Part shown: positions 1-8,153 of the stretch, piece after piece
How positions within the stretch are numbered: the first letter of the stretch is position 1
Layout: every line of letters begins with the position of its first letter
Assembly: GCA_002395965.1 (NCBI GenBank)
Contig: DGVT01000076.1
Span: 31,047-58,097 of the forward strand
From: Porphyromonadaceae bacterium UBA4277
GTDB taxonomy: Bacteria; Bacteroidota; Bacteroidia; Bacteroidales; Muribaculaceae
Direction: 5' to 3'
Length of the DNA stretch: 27,051 nucleotides
Position numbers and translations under genes: made by a program
The notes under the pieces: generated by a model
What the model was told of the DNA's origin: nothing
Databases searched by the model: none
Seen by the model: only the letters and a program-made list of their open reading frames with translations

Positions 1-355
1 CCGACTTCAGGTTGACGGCAATCACTGCGTCCCACTGAGCCTCGCTCATGCGCAGCATGATGCCGTCCTTAGTGATTCCGGCATTGTTGACCAGGATGTC
101 GATGTGCCCAAATTCTTCCTTTATTTGTGCTACGATTTTTTCGGTCTCGTCGAAGCTGGCGGCATTGCTGGCGTAGCCCTTGGCCTTAACGCCCAAAGCG
201 GCGATTTCGCTCTCGGTCTGCTTGCCGTTGTCGTCGATAACGAGGTCGGTGAATGCGATGTCGGCACCCTCGGCGGCAAACTTCAGAGCTATTGCCTTGC
301 CTATTCCGCGTGCTGCACCCGTGATGAGTGCTACTTTTCCTTCAAGTAATTTCAT
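1..355 (-). CDS. fabG: 3-oxoacyl-[acyl-carrier-protein] reductase FabG, 5' part (cut by window edge)
   Basis: NADPH-dependent reductase of the fatty-acid elongation cycle, which reduces 3-oxoacyl-ACP to 3-hydroxyacyl-ACP in the cytoplasm. The first 118 residues are visible, read from the ATG at 353-355 on the minus strand. They show the short-chain dehydrogenase cofactor motif TGAARGIG at residues 12-19 and the structural NNAG motif at 90-93, followed by the start of the next conserved block (VIAVNLKS). The catalytic Ser-Tyr-Lys residues would lie beyond the window edge; full FabG is usually about 245-250 residues. The frame is intact with no stop. A promoter-like TTTG/TAATTTCG pair lies just upstream. 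Another short-chain dehydrogenase is possible, but the N-terminus is typical of FabG. Confidence 0.9.
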   Translation of the reverse strand, partial: MKLLEGKVALITGAARGIGKAIALKFAAEGADIAFTDLVIDDNGKQTESEIAALGVKAKGYASNAASFDETEKIVAQIKEEFGHIDILVNNAGITKDGIMLRMSEAQWDAVIAVNLKS

Positions 356-393
356 AAGTGCATTATTATATTAATGTGTTAGATTTCGAACTG

Positions 394-425
394 CGAAATT
401 ACACATTTCTGCCGACACTGCCAAA
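394..425 (-). promoter_or_regulatory. Probable promoter of fabG (Bacteroidota type)
   Basis: On the minus strand, TTTG (422-425) is followed after 20 bases by TAATTTCG (394-401). The known Bacteroidota pattern is a -33 TTTG/TTG box and a -7 TAnnTTTG box about 19-21 bases apart. The -7 box here has one mismatch. It lies 38 bases before the fabG ATG. Confidence 0.45.
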
Positions 426-437
426 TTCCACATGCAA

Positions 438-483
438 GGGCGTGCCCAAATGCGCCTTCTTTGAGTCGCATTCGGGCACGCCC
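438..483 (-). terminator. Long hairpin between the lipoprotein gene and fabG
   Basis: A perfect 10-bp inverted repeat (GGGCGTGCCC at 438-447, its complement at 474-483) encloses a second 5-bp stem (ATGCG 450-454 with CGCAT 467-471). It starts 26 bases past the lipoprotein gene's stop codon on the minus strand, so it probably ends that transcript. No T-run follows, so factor-independent termination is uncertain. The end of the hairpin nearly touches the fabG -33 box. Confidence 0.55.
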
Positions 484-509
484 ATAGAGGTAATAAGCAG
501 CGGTGATGC

Positions 510-1067
510 TTACTTGAGGGTGATGTTTTCGGCTATGGTCTTGAAATTGGCCTTCAGAGCCTCTCGAGCCTCGTCAAATTCCATCATGTTGGCTCCATTG
601 TGCAGGCGTGCGGTTACTATGCCGTCGCCTTGTGGTGTAGCTGCCGAAATCTGCTGTTCTTTTTCTTCTTTATTCTCTTTGTAGAATGCCACCCATGTCT
701 TGTCGCCCACGACTACGTCGTCGATAGCCTTATAGCCGTTTTTCTCGCAATCGGCCTTGAACTCGTCGATGTTTTTGGTGCTGAAGTTCAGGCTTGCATA
801 GGTGAAAGGCGACTCAGGCAGTTCAATCACGCACGAACTGTTCACCACACGGCTGCCGGCACGCCATCCCTCGGGCACCTTGGCGAGATAGTGGTCGCTT
901 TCAAGCTCTTTGAGATCCTTGACGGGGATTTCTTCGGGAGCTTTGGCTACGCTGTCGGTGGCGGTGCTGTCGGCGCCCTGGGCATTGTTCTCACTGTTAC
1001 TGCTGCATGCCGTGGGGATGCAGATTGCCATTGCTGCAATGGCGAGACTTAATAGAATTTTTTTCAT
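510..1067 (-). CDS. Small secreted lipoprotein of unknown function
   Basis: A 185-residue protein whose N-terminus (MKKILLSLAIAAMAICIPTAC) looks like a lipoprotein signal peptide, with the candidate lipidated cysteine at residue 21. The lipobox is imperfect, with Pro at -3. After the cysteine comes a Ser/Asn/Asp-rich, low-complexity spacer of about 25 residues, typical of Bacteroidota envelope lipoproteins, then a soluble domain of about 140 residues. Part of it (DLKELESDHYLAKVPEGWRAGS, with later beta-strand-like stretches) suggests a compact alpha/beta domain, but I recognise no catalytic motif and assign no function. A TAnnTTTG box lies 51 bases upstream and a hairpin follows the stop. It is separate from fabG, which lies downstream on the same strand. 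Confidence 0.8.
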   Translation of the reverse strand: MKKILLSLAIAAMAICIPTACSSNSENNAQGADSTATDSVAKAPEEIPVKDLKELESDHYLAKVPEGWRAGSRVVNSSCVIELPESPFTYASLNFSTKNIDEFKADCEKNGYKAIDDVVVGDKTWVAFYKENKEEKEQQISAATPQGDGIVTARLHNGANMMEFDEAREALKANFKTIAENITLK

Positions 1068-1118
1068 CGCTTTGAAATTTAGGTTAAAGTTTTAGGCTGA
1101 TAAATTGACTAAACGTTG

Positions 1119-1126
1119 CAAATGTA
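1119..1126 (-). promoter_or_regulatory. -7 promoter element of the lipoprotein gene
   Basis: TACATTTG on the minus strand matches the Bacteroidota -7 consensus TAnnTTTG exactly, 51 bases before the ATG. I see no clear TTTG -33 box at the expected distance. Confidence 0.45.
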
Positions 1127-1241
1127 GTGTGTTTTTTTTGATAAATTAAAAGATAGAAGCCAAAAAAAGAGGAATATGCCATGTTTTGGCACTTCCTTTT
1201 TTAATTTTATAGCACTAAGGCTACCGGTCGAAAACGGCCTT

Positions 1242-1412
1242 TTAGTCATCAATGTCAACGACCTGGAATTCACGATTGTATTCCACCTCAAGTCCATTGC
1301 TGAGCTTGATTTCATAACCAAGTCGATTGCGGTCGATGTTGACGACTTTTGTGCCTGGGAATGTTGCGCGGCGGTTATTTAGACTTATTCTTAATTTACG
1401 AAAACAAATCCA
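1242..1412 (-). pseudogene. Remnant of a PepSY-like (DUF2874-type) protein
   Basis: An open frame of 56 codons on the minus strand ends in a convincing protein segment: FPGTKVVNIDRNR, then YEIKLSNGLEVEYN, then VVDIDD and a stop. This resembles one half-repeat of the PepSY-like domain found in small secreted Bacteroidota proteins (pattern: VV.I.RD...YEVKLSNG.E.EFD). The frame has no ATG, GTG or TTG start, an in-frame TGA lies at 1413-1415, and the usual signal peptide and first half-repeat are missing. It is therefore most likely the 3' end of a decayed gene. The family match is from memory of the pattern and was not tested by a search. Confidence 0.45.
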
Positions 1413-1584
1413 TCATCACGCCGCATCAATACACGCATTTTGCACCCTGTTAATAACTTTTCAATACAAAATTACAAATTTTATAATTTAGGAATGCAAA
1501 TTATTGTGGGATAATTTGTAATTTTACACGCTGAATGCAAAGTAGCCCAAAACGAGAAGTAAACCAAAATAAAAAAAGCAACAA
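1413..1584. other. AT-rich leader region before the dcw cluster, no mraZ
   Basis: This stretch holds no credible gene. It should contain the promoter of the rsmH operon, but I find only near-matches to the -7 consensus (TAATTTTA at 1519-1526) without a properly spaced -33 box. mraZ, which usually heads dcw clusters, is absent here and there is no recognisable remnant of it. Confidence 0.5.
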
Positions 1585-2490
1585 ATGCAACCGGTATATC
1601 ACATACCCGCCCTCCTGAATGAGTGTATTAACGGCTTGAATATCAAGCCCGACGGCACTTATGTTGACGTCACCTTCGGTGGCGGCGGCCACAGCCGTGC
1701 CATTATGGAAAACCTTGGGAGCGGCGGCCGTCTCTACAGCTTTGACCAGGATCTGGACGCAATGGCTAATAGCTTAAATGACAGTCGGTTTACATTTGTA
1801 CACGGAAATTTTGCATTCCTAAAAAATTTCATGCTTTATCATGGGGTGACAGCCGTTGACGGCATCATGGCCGACCTGGGTGTGTCGTTCCACCACTTCG
1901 ATGATGCCGGGCGGGGCTTCACGTTCCGCACCGATGCGCCCCTCGATATGCGCATGAATCGCAGCAGCCACACCGATGCATCTGAAATCGTCAACACCTA
2001 TGACGAGGAGCACCTGGCACAAGTGCTATACCTGTATGGCGAGCTCAGGCAGTCGCGTCGCATGGCGGCGGCCATAGTCAAGGCTCGCGCTGCCTCGCCC
2101 ATCACCACCACCGGCCGCCTGCTCGACGTGGTGAAGCCCATGGTCAAGGCCTCGCAAGAGAAAAAAGAGCTGGCCCAGGTGTTTCAGGCATTGCGCATCG
2201 AGGTGAACCATGAGATAAGTGCCTTAGAGCGCATGCTCACGCAAGCGTTAGAGCTGCTCAAGCCGGGTGGGCGACTGGTGGTGATCACCTACCACTCGCT
2301 CGAAGACCGCCTGGTGAAAAACTTCATTCGCAGCGGGAACATAGAGGGCAAGCTCGAAAAAGACTTTTACGGAAGGGTTGATAGTCCCCTGCGTGCCGTC
2401 AACAACAAGGTCATCACTCCCGGCACCGACGAGGTAGAGGCCAATCCGCGCTCACGCAGTGCCAAGCTGCGCATAGCCGAGAAGATTTGA
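1585..2490 (+). CDS. rsmH: 16S rRNA (cytosine(1402)-N(4))-methyltransferase RsmH
   Basis: Uses S-adenosylmethionine to methylate N4 of C1402 in the decoding centre of 16S rRNA; also called MraW. The 301-residue length is normal. The family signature is visible: HIPALLNE at residues 6-13, the SAM-binding VDVTFGGGGHS at 27-37, a central GVSFHHFDDAGRGF stretch, VVITYHSLEDRLVK in the C-terminal half and NPRSRSAKLR at the end. The ATG at 1585 follows an A-rich leader, as usual in this phylum. It is the first gene of the dcw cluster here. Only 35 bases separate its stop from the ftsL-like gene, so co-transcription is likely. Confidence 0.96.
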   Translation: MQPVYHIPALLNECINGLNIKPDGTYVDVTFGGGGHSRAIMENLGSGGRLYSFDQDLDAMANSLNDSRFTFVHGNFAFLKNFMLYHGVTAVDGIMADLGVSFHHFDDAGRGFTFRTDAPLDMRMNRSSHTDASEIVNTYDEEHLAQVLYLYGELRQSRRMAAAIVKARAASPITTTGRLLDVVKPMVKASQEKKELAQVFQALRIEVNHEISALERMLTQALELLKPGGRLVVITYHSLEDRLVKNFIRSGNIEGKLEKDFYGRVDSPLRAVNNKVITPGTDEVEANPRSRSAKLRIAEKI

Positions 2491-2525
2491 ATTTACAAAA
2501 CTGAATTGAAACTGAACACAACGAT

Positions 2526-2906
2526 ATGTCAACCGACAACACTTCAAATAATAGCGCCGACAGCAGCAAGAAGAAGCATGGCAGCAAGGCAACCGAGGCC
2601 ATGAACGGCATCATCATGGGACGCTCGTTCCTGTCGCTTGAGTTCTTTCGCCGCAACTTCCTGTTTATCATCTTCATAACCGGGCTGCTGCTGATGTACA
2701 TAGGCAACAAGTTTGAGTGCCAGAGCAAGATGCAGGAAGTTATGTCGCTGCGCACCGAGCTTGACAATGCCAAGACCGACTGTGTGAATGCCAGTGCCCG
2801 GTATAACTCGATGATACGCGAAAGCCAGATGAAGGCCTACGTAGATACTATGCACATTGATTTATCTAACCCCGAACGTCCACCTTATCACTTATCTAAG
2901 AAATGA
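2526..2906 (+). CDS. ftsL: FtsL-like cell division protein
   Basis: A 126-residue bitopic membrane protein: a charged, Ser/Asn/Lys-rich cytoplasmic N-terminus (about 42 residues), one hydrophobic segment at about 44-60 (NFLFIIFITGLLLMYIGN) and a periplasmic part with heptad-like spacing (MQEVMSLRTELDNA) that could form a coiled coil. FtsL proteins diverge strongly in sequence; the assignment rests on topology, size and position between rsmH and ftsI, where ftsL lies in most dcw clusters. In the divisome FtsL forms a complex with FtsQ and FtsB and activates FtsWI. The last four bases overlap the start of ftsI (ATGA), indicating translational coupling. Confidence 0.8.
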   Translation: MSTDNTSNNSADSSKKKHGSKATEAMNGIIMGRSFLSLEFFRRNFLFIIFITGLLLMYIGNKFECQSKMQEVMSLRTELDNAKTDCVNASARYNSMIRESQMKAYVDTMHIDLSNPERPPYHLSKK

Positions 2907-5020
2907 AAAACAAGAGTAAACGTCAAAACAACAAGAAGCACATCTTCTTGCGCTACCTGATTGTGGTGCTGTTGATGCTGTTGTTCTCGAGCATGATCAT
3001 CATTGAAATGCTCAAGACCACAGTCATCCAGTCGGACCTGTGGAACCAGAAGGCCGACAGCATCCTCACAAAGACCACACGCATAGAGCCTGAGCGCGGC
3101 AAGCTGCTTGCCGACAATGGCACCGTGCTGGCCGCCAACATGCACTTCTACACTGCCCGCATCGACTGGGATCCGGTGGGCAAGCGCGACAGCGTGTTCC
3201 GCGCCGAGTTGCCGGCGTTGTGCGACAGCCTGTCGGCCTTCGACCCGTCGCGCACTCCGCAGCAGTGGAAGGAGACCCTGCTCAAGGCCTACGCCAAGCG
3301 CCAGGGCAGTCATGCCTATCGCTTGTTCCGCCGCGTGCTCACGCATGGCGAGTGGGAACGGCTCAGGAGTTTCCCGTTCTTCAAGTTAGGCAAGATAAAG
3401 AGCGGGCTATATTGTGAACGTGAAGCAAAACGAAGCAAACCATACGGCGCCATGGCATCGCGAAGCATAGGAACTGTGGCGGCCGACTCTACAAGTGCCG
3501 AGAAGCATGGCCGCTCAGGCCTGGAAATGGCACTCGACAGCCTGCTCTACGGCGTGCCGGGCGAGGGCAAGCGCATCCAGCTCAATGCCGGCATCGTGAA
3601 CGCCGAGAGCGTGCCGGCTCTCAAGGGCTACGACATTACCACCACCATCAATGTTGCCCTGCAAGACATCGTCGAGACCGAGCTTTACAACATGTGTGTC
3701 GAGACCGATGCCCAATGGGGCACGTGCGTGCTCATGGAGGTGGCCACAGGCGAGATTAAGGCAATTTCCAACCTTGAGCGAGACAAGGATGGCGATGGCT
3801 ACGTCGAGGGACGCAACAACGCCGTATTAGGCTTTGAGCCTGGCTCGGTGATGAAACCAATCTCGATGATGATTGCACTTGAAGACGGCATCATCAGCGA
3901 CATAGACCGCCCCATTAAAACCGGCACCGTGTGGAACTACGAGGGGCGTCCCATCAAGGACTCGCACGGCGGACCTCAGCTCACCCCGCGGCAAATCATC
4001 GAGACGTCGTCTAACATCGGCATGTCGCGCATCATCGTGAGCAAATATGAGAAAAATCCCGGCGGGTTCTACGACCGTCTCAAGGGCATGGGCTTCTTTG
4101 AGCCCATACATTCAGGCATCGGCGGCGAGACCACGCCCATCATTCAGCGCCTGGGCAACCGGCGTGCCGACCGCATCGCCCTCACGCGCATGTCGTTCGG
4201 CTATTCGACGCTCATCCCGCCACTGAGCACACTGGCCATCTACAACGCCATTGCCAACGACGGCAAGTATGTGCGCCCGCGCCTGGTAAAGAAGCTGTCG
4301 CGCGACGGTGAGCCCGACTCGATAGTGCCTGTGAGCTACATCCGCAAGCAGGTGTGCAGTCCCGAGAATGCCCGCAAGTTGCGCATCATGTTGCGCGACG
4401 TGGTGTGGGGCAGTCGCGGCACAGCGCGCAAGTGGGTGCAGGACAAGAACGTGGAAATAGCCGGGAAAACCGGCACCGCCTACACCATCAGCGGCGGGCA
4501 GTACGGCACGCAGAAGCGTCTGGCATTCTGCGGGTTCTTCCCCTATGAGGAGCCAAAATACTCTTGCATAGTGCTCATGCTCGGAGCTAACCGCGGGGCA
4601 GGTGCCAGCAGCGGCATGGTGCTCAAGAACGTGGCTCTGAAAATGTATGCCCGCGGCCTGCTGGGCAACGCCCCGAACTATGCCGTCACCGGCACCGATA
4701 GCGACGGTAACACCGCCTCAAAGCCCGACGTCACGCCGCCCACATTCTATGCCTCCTACAACAAGTCGCTGGAGAGCACACTGCGCAAGGGACTGGCCAT
4801 GAACAAGGCCAAGGCAAGGAAACTGCGCACACCGCAACCCACTAAAAGCGGCGTGCCCGATGTGCGCAACCTCAACGTGCGCGAGGCCATACGACGTCTT
4901 GAAAACTTAGGGCTGTGTGTGCGATTTAACGGCTCGGGCTATGTGACCACACAGAGCCTGCAACCCGGCTCTACCTACACGCGCGGACAGACCATCACTC
5001 TCACACTGAGACACGGCTGA
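2903..5020 (+). CDS. ftsI: Division-specific peptidoglycan transpeptidase FtsI (PBP3-like) with C-terminal PASTA domain
   Basis: Class B penicillin-binding protein that cross-links septal peptidoglycan together with the FtsW polymerase. The 705 residues comprise a short cytoplasmic end, a membrane anchor at about 14-36, an N-terminal dimerisation/pedestal domain, the transpeptidase domain and one PASTA domain (about 651-705, starting VPDVRNL). Active-site motifs are all present: SVMK with nucleophile Ser315, the SSN motif at 369-371 and KTGT at 522-525. A PASTA domain at the end of the division PBP is familiar from Bacteroidota and Gram-positives but absent from E. coli FtsI. The start ATG overlaps the end of ftsL. 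Confidence 0.95.
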   Translation: MKNKSKRQNNKKHIFLRYLIVVLLMLLFSSMIIIEMLKTTVIQSDLWNQKADSILTKTTRIEPERGKLLADNGTVLAANMHFYTARIDWDPVGKRDSVFRAELPALCDSLSAFDPSRTPQQWKETLLKAYAKRQGSHAYRLFRRVLTHGEWERLRSFPFFKLGKIKSGLYCEREAKRSKPYGAMASRSIGTVAADSTSAEKHGRSGLEMALDSLLYGVPGEGKRIQLNAGIVNAESVPALKGYDITTTINVALQDIVETELYNMCVETDAQWGTCVLMEVATGEIKAISNLERDKDGDGYVEGRNNAVLGFEPGSVMKPISMMIALEDGIISDIDRPIKTGTVWNYEGRPIKDSHGGPQLTPRQIIETSSNIGMSRIIVSKYEKNPGGFYDRLKGMGFFEPIHSGIGGETTPIIQRLGNRRADRIALTRMSFGYSTLIPPLSTLAIYNAIANDGKYVRPRLVKKLSRDGEPDSIVPVSYIRKQVCSPENARKLRIMLRDVVWGSRGTARKWVQDKNVEIAGKTGTAYTISGGQYGTQKRLAFCGFFPYEEPKYSCIVLMLGANRGAGASSGMVLKNVALKMYARGLLGNAPNYAVTGTDSDGNTASKPDVTPPTFYASYNKSLESTLRKGLAMNKAKARKLRTPQPTKSGVPDVRNLNVREAIRRLENLGLCVRFNGSGYVTTQSLQPGSTYTRGQTITLTLRHG

Positions 5021-5075
5021 CGACCGGCATTTACCGCTAAAATTGAATTAACAACTTTCAAGTGATTATAGCATA

Positions 5076-6527
5076 ATGAAAAAACTGAACACTCTCATAA
5101 CCGACCTCAAGCCCGTGAAAATCGTGGGCAACGAAAATATTACCGTCACCGACGTGGTGTGCGACTCCCGCCAAGCGACTGCCGGCGCAATGTTTATTGC
5201 CGTGCGTGGCGTGGCAGTGGATGCCCACAAGTTTATCGACAAGACAATCGAGCAGGGAGCCACTGCCATAGTGTGCGAGACACTGCCCGGGCAGCTCAGC
5301 GCCGGTGTGACCTATGTGGTGGTGGAAAACAGTACCATCGCCCTGGCCATGATTGCCAACCGCTGGTATGACTGCCCAAGCGAGAAGCTGCGTCTTGTGG
5401 GCGTTACCGGCACCAACGGCAAGACCACTACCGCCACACTGCTCTACAGGTTGGCACAAGAGCTGGGCTACAAGGCCGGACTGCTTTCGACCGTTCGCAA
5501 CATGGTTGACCGCAAGGAGTATGAGGCCAAGCAGACCACCCCCGACCACCTCACGCTCAACCGCCTGCTGCATGAGATGGTTGAGGCCGGATGTGAATAT
5601 GCATTCATGGAAGTGAGCTCACACGCTTGTGTGCAGCATCGCATCGACGGACTGAAGTTTGCCGGAGCCATCTTCACCAATCTCACCCGCGATCACCTCG
5701 ACTTTCACAAGACCGTCGATAACTATATCGCAGCCAAGAAGATGTTCTTCGACTCGCTGCCGGCCGATGCCTTTGCACTGGTCAACAGCGATGACAAGGT
5801 GGGTGATGTGATGCTGCAGAACACAGCGGCATCGAGGCACCACTACTCGCTGCACACGCTGGCCGACTTCAACTGCAAGGTGCTTGAGGACCGCATCGAC
5901 GGCATGTCGCTGCTGATGAACGGTAAGGAGTTGGAAGTGCAGTTTGTTGGCCGCTTTAACGCTTATAACCTGACGTGCGTCTATGGTGCGGCAATCTTGC
6001 TCGGACTGCCTGCCGACGAAGTACTTGTGGCCATGAGCCGCCTGCAACCGGTTGACGGGCGTTTCCAGACGTTCAAGTCAAAGCATGGCTACACGGCAAT
6101 CGTCGATTATGCCCACACCCCCGACGCACTTGTCAATGTGCTCTCGACCATAGCCGAGGTGCTCAACGGCAAAGGCCGCATCATCACCGTGTGCGGTTGC
6201 GGCGGCGACCGCGATGCCGGCAAGCGTCCCATCATGGCACGCGAGGCAGCCATGCGCAGCCACCAGGTGATTCTCACCAGCGACAACCCCCGCACCGAAG
6301 ATCCCGAAAAAATCTTGCTCGACATGGAGCAAGGCCTGGACGACGACCTGCACCGCAAGACCCTCAAGGTTACCGACCGTCGAGAAGCCATACGCCTGGC
6401 ATGCAAGCTCGCTCAGCCCGGCGACGTGGTGCTGGTGGCCGGCAAGGGGCACGAGCCATATCAGGAGGTGAACGGCGTGCGCCATCACTTCGATGATCGT
6501 GAGGAGATAATGAAAGCAATAGAATGA
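5076..6527 (+). CDS. murE: UDP-N-acetylmuramoyl-tripeptide synthetase MurE, probably meso-diaminopimelate adding
   Basis: ATP-dependent cytoplasmic ligase that adds the third amino acid to UDP-MurNAc-L-Ala-D-Glu. The 483 residues are usual for the family. The ATP-binding loop GTNGKTT lies at 112-118 (Lys116). DNPR at 403-406 is the motif that, in known MurE enzymes, contacts meso-diaminopimelate, so this cell wall probably carries meso-DAP rather than lysine. A C-terminal AGKGHE motif is also typical. It follows ftsI by 55 bases. The next gene is mraY; murF, which often lies between these two in Proteobacteria, is absent here. Confidence 0.96.
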   Translation: MKKLNTLITDLKPVKIVGNENITVTDVVCDSRQATAGAMFIAVRGVAVDAHKFIDKTIEQGATAIVCETLPGQLSAGVTYVVVENSTIALAMIANRWYDCPSEKLRLVGVTGTNGKTTTATLLYRLAQELGYKAGLLSTVRNMVDRKEYEAKQTTPDHLTLNRLLHEMVEAGCEYAFMEVSSHACVQHRIDGLKFAGAIFTNLTRDHLDFHKTVDNYIAAKKMFFDSLPADAFALVNSDDKVGDVMLQNTAASRHHYSLHTLADFNCKVLEDRIDGMSLLMNGKELEVQFVGRFNAYNLTCVYGAAILLGLPADEVLVAMSRLQPVDGRFQTFKSKHGYTAIVDYAHTPDALVNVLSTIAEVLNGKGRIITVCGCGGDRDAGKRPIMAREAAMRSHQVILTSDNPRTEDPEKILLDMEQGLDDDLHRKTLKVTDRREAIRLACKLAQPGDVVLVAGKGHEPYQEVNGVRHHFDDREEIMKAIE

Positions 6528-6540
6528 TGAGCGAGTTGCT

Positions 6541-6708
6541 AATGAATAATTAATAATTAATAATTAATAATGAATAATGAGATGCTTGGCGCGCTTGTAG
6601 CTTGTAGCTAATTAAAAATTAATAATGAGGCGCATCGCGCACTTGTAGCTTGTAGCTACCAAGCAATGCTTGGCACTACTTGACCGCTTGTTTACTCGTT
6701 TACTAAAA
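6541..6708 (+). repeat. Composite intergenic repeat upstream of mraY
   Basis: The 191-base gap between murE and mraY is made of simple and dispersed repeats: a TAATAAT-like run (6541-6580), two copies of ttgtagcttgtagct (in 6594-6608 and 6643-6657), and a segment 6641-6708 that recurs almost unchanged upstream of murC (12179-12246). The shared part contains the perfect palindrome CCAAGCAATGCTTGG (6659-6673). It ends with cttgtttactcgtttactaaaa, 10 bases before the mraY start. GCATCGCG at 6632-6639 recurs before serS. Confidence 0.75.
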
Positions 6709-6718
6709 ACCAAATAAT

Positions 6719-8101
6719 ATGTTTTATCACTTATTTCAATATTTAGAGCAATTCGACGTGCCGGGAGCACACCTGATGGACTACATCACCTTCCGTGCCG
6801 GCATAGCACTTGCCTTGTCGCTATTCATCGCAATCGTGATAGGTGGCCCCATTATCAGGCGCCTGCGCATCTACTATGCCCGCCAGGGAGGCGAGAACCA
6901 GCGTGACCTGGACAACGGTGGAAAAATCACAGCGCACACCAACGCCTTAGAGAACATCCAGTTTGTGCTCGATAACATGGACGAGACCAACCTGGAGAAA
7001 AAGGCCGACGTTGCCAAGTGTCTTGAGAAAGACCGCAAGTCGCAGACCCCAAGCATGGGCGGTATCATTATCATTATTTCCATTCTGATACCATGTCTGC
7101 TCATAGGTAAACTCAACAACGTGTACATGCTGCTGATGATACTTGCCACATTGTGGTGCGGAGCATTGGGCTTCCTTGACGACTACATCAAGATTGCACA
7201 TCACGACAAGGAAGGCCTGAAGGGCAAGTTCAAGATTATCGGCCAGGTGGGTCTGGGCGTGATTGTTGCCTTGGTGATGTGGGCCAGTCCGGCCATCGTG
7301 ATGAGCGAGAACACCGAGGTTCGCAACCCTGAGACCGGCCAAATGGAGGTTGTGCACGCACCGCAAGTGAAAGGCACGCAGACCACCATTCCGTTCATCA
7401 AGAACCACAACTTCGACTATGCCCGCGTGGCACAGTGGTTTGGAGCACAAGGTAAGACAGCGCGCGGCCTGGGATGGCTCATCTTTGCCACGTTGGCAGT
7501 ATTCATCGTGGTGGCCGTGAGCAATGCCGCCAACCTTACCGACGGCTTCGACGGACTGGCATCTGGCACCAGTGCCATCTATGGCGTGGCGCTGGCCATC
7601 ATGGCCTACCTGAGCGGTAACATGCTATATGCAGCCTACCTCAACATCATGTACATCCCCAACAGTGGCGAGCTCGTAATCTATGCCGCTGCATTCATCG
7701 GTGCCACCATAGGATTCTTGTGGTACAACTCCTACCCGGCGCAGGTGTTCATGGGCGACACCGGCAGCCTGTGCCTGGGAGGCATCGTGGGTGTGTTTGC
7801 ACTGCTGTTGCGCAAGGAGTGGCTGTTGCCCATACTGTGCGGAGTGTTTTTCGTGGAGGCCATCAGCGTGATGGTGCAGCGTGGCTATTTCAAGTATTCC
7901 AAGAAGAAATACGGCACGGGCCATCGCATCTTCAAGATGGCACCGCTACATCACCACTTCCAGATTCCTGCCGGGAAATTCAAGAACGTCATGTTCCAGA
8001 AGCCGCACAATGCCATTCCCGAGAACAAAATCGTGATGCGTTTCTTGCTGGTAAGCATCATTCTGGCAGTGCTCACGTTTGTCACGTTCAAAGTGCGTTA
8101 A
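6719..8101 (+). CDS. mraY: Phospho-N-acetylmuramoyl-pentapeptide-transferase MraY
   Basis: Integral membrane enzyme that transfers phospho-MurNAc-pentapeptide from UDP to undecaprenyl phosphate, making lipid I. Conserved motifs are present: GFLDDY at about 151-156, NLTDGFDG at 272-279, FMGDTGS from 344 and the HHHFQ motif at 411-415. Multiple hydrophobic segments fit the ten-helix fold. At 460 residues it is about 100 longer than E. coli MraY. The excess lies in two hydrophilic insertions, about residues 58-100 (before the TPSMGG motif) and about 197-248 (ENTEVRNPETGQ onward). Such insertions are, as far as I know, usual in Bacteroidota MraY. The leader is a dispersed repeat. Confidence 0.96.
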   Translation: MFYHLFQYLEQFDVPGAHLMDYITFRAGIALALSLFIAIVIGGPIIRRLRIYYARQGGENQRDLDNGGKITAHTNALENIQFVLDNMDETNLEKKADVAKCLEKDRKSQTPSMGGIIIIISILIPCLLIGKLNNVYMLLMILATLWCGALGFLDDYIKIAHHDKEGLKGKFKIIGQVGLGVIVALVMWASPAIVMSENTEVRNPETGQMEVVHAPQVKGTQTTIPFIKNHNFDYARVAQWFGAQGKTARGLGWLIFATLAVFIVVAVSNAANLTDGFDGLASGTSAIYGVALAIMAYLSGNMLYAAYLNIMYIPNSGELVIYAAAFIGATIGFLWYNSYPAQVFMGDTGSLCLGGIVGVFALLLRKEWLLPILCGVFFVEAISVMVQRGYFKYSKKKYGTGHRIFKMAPLHHHFQIPAGKFKNVMFQKPHNAIPENKIVMRFLLVSIILAVLTFVTFKVR

Positions 8102-8153
8102 AACCGATATAATTCACAATAACGAGTTGATTATAAACACATAGCATCATATC

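Noticed and set aside
1535..1618. A 27-codon upstream open frame overlapping the start of rsmH
   Set aside because: Lys/Asn/Ser composition with no recognisable feature; most likely chance in an A-rich leader, although an attenuating role cannot be excluded.
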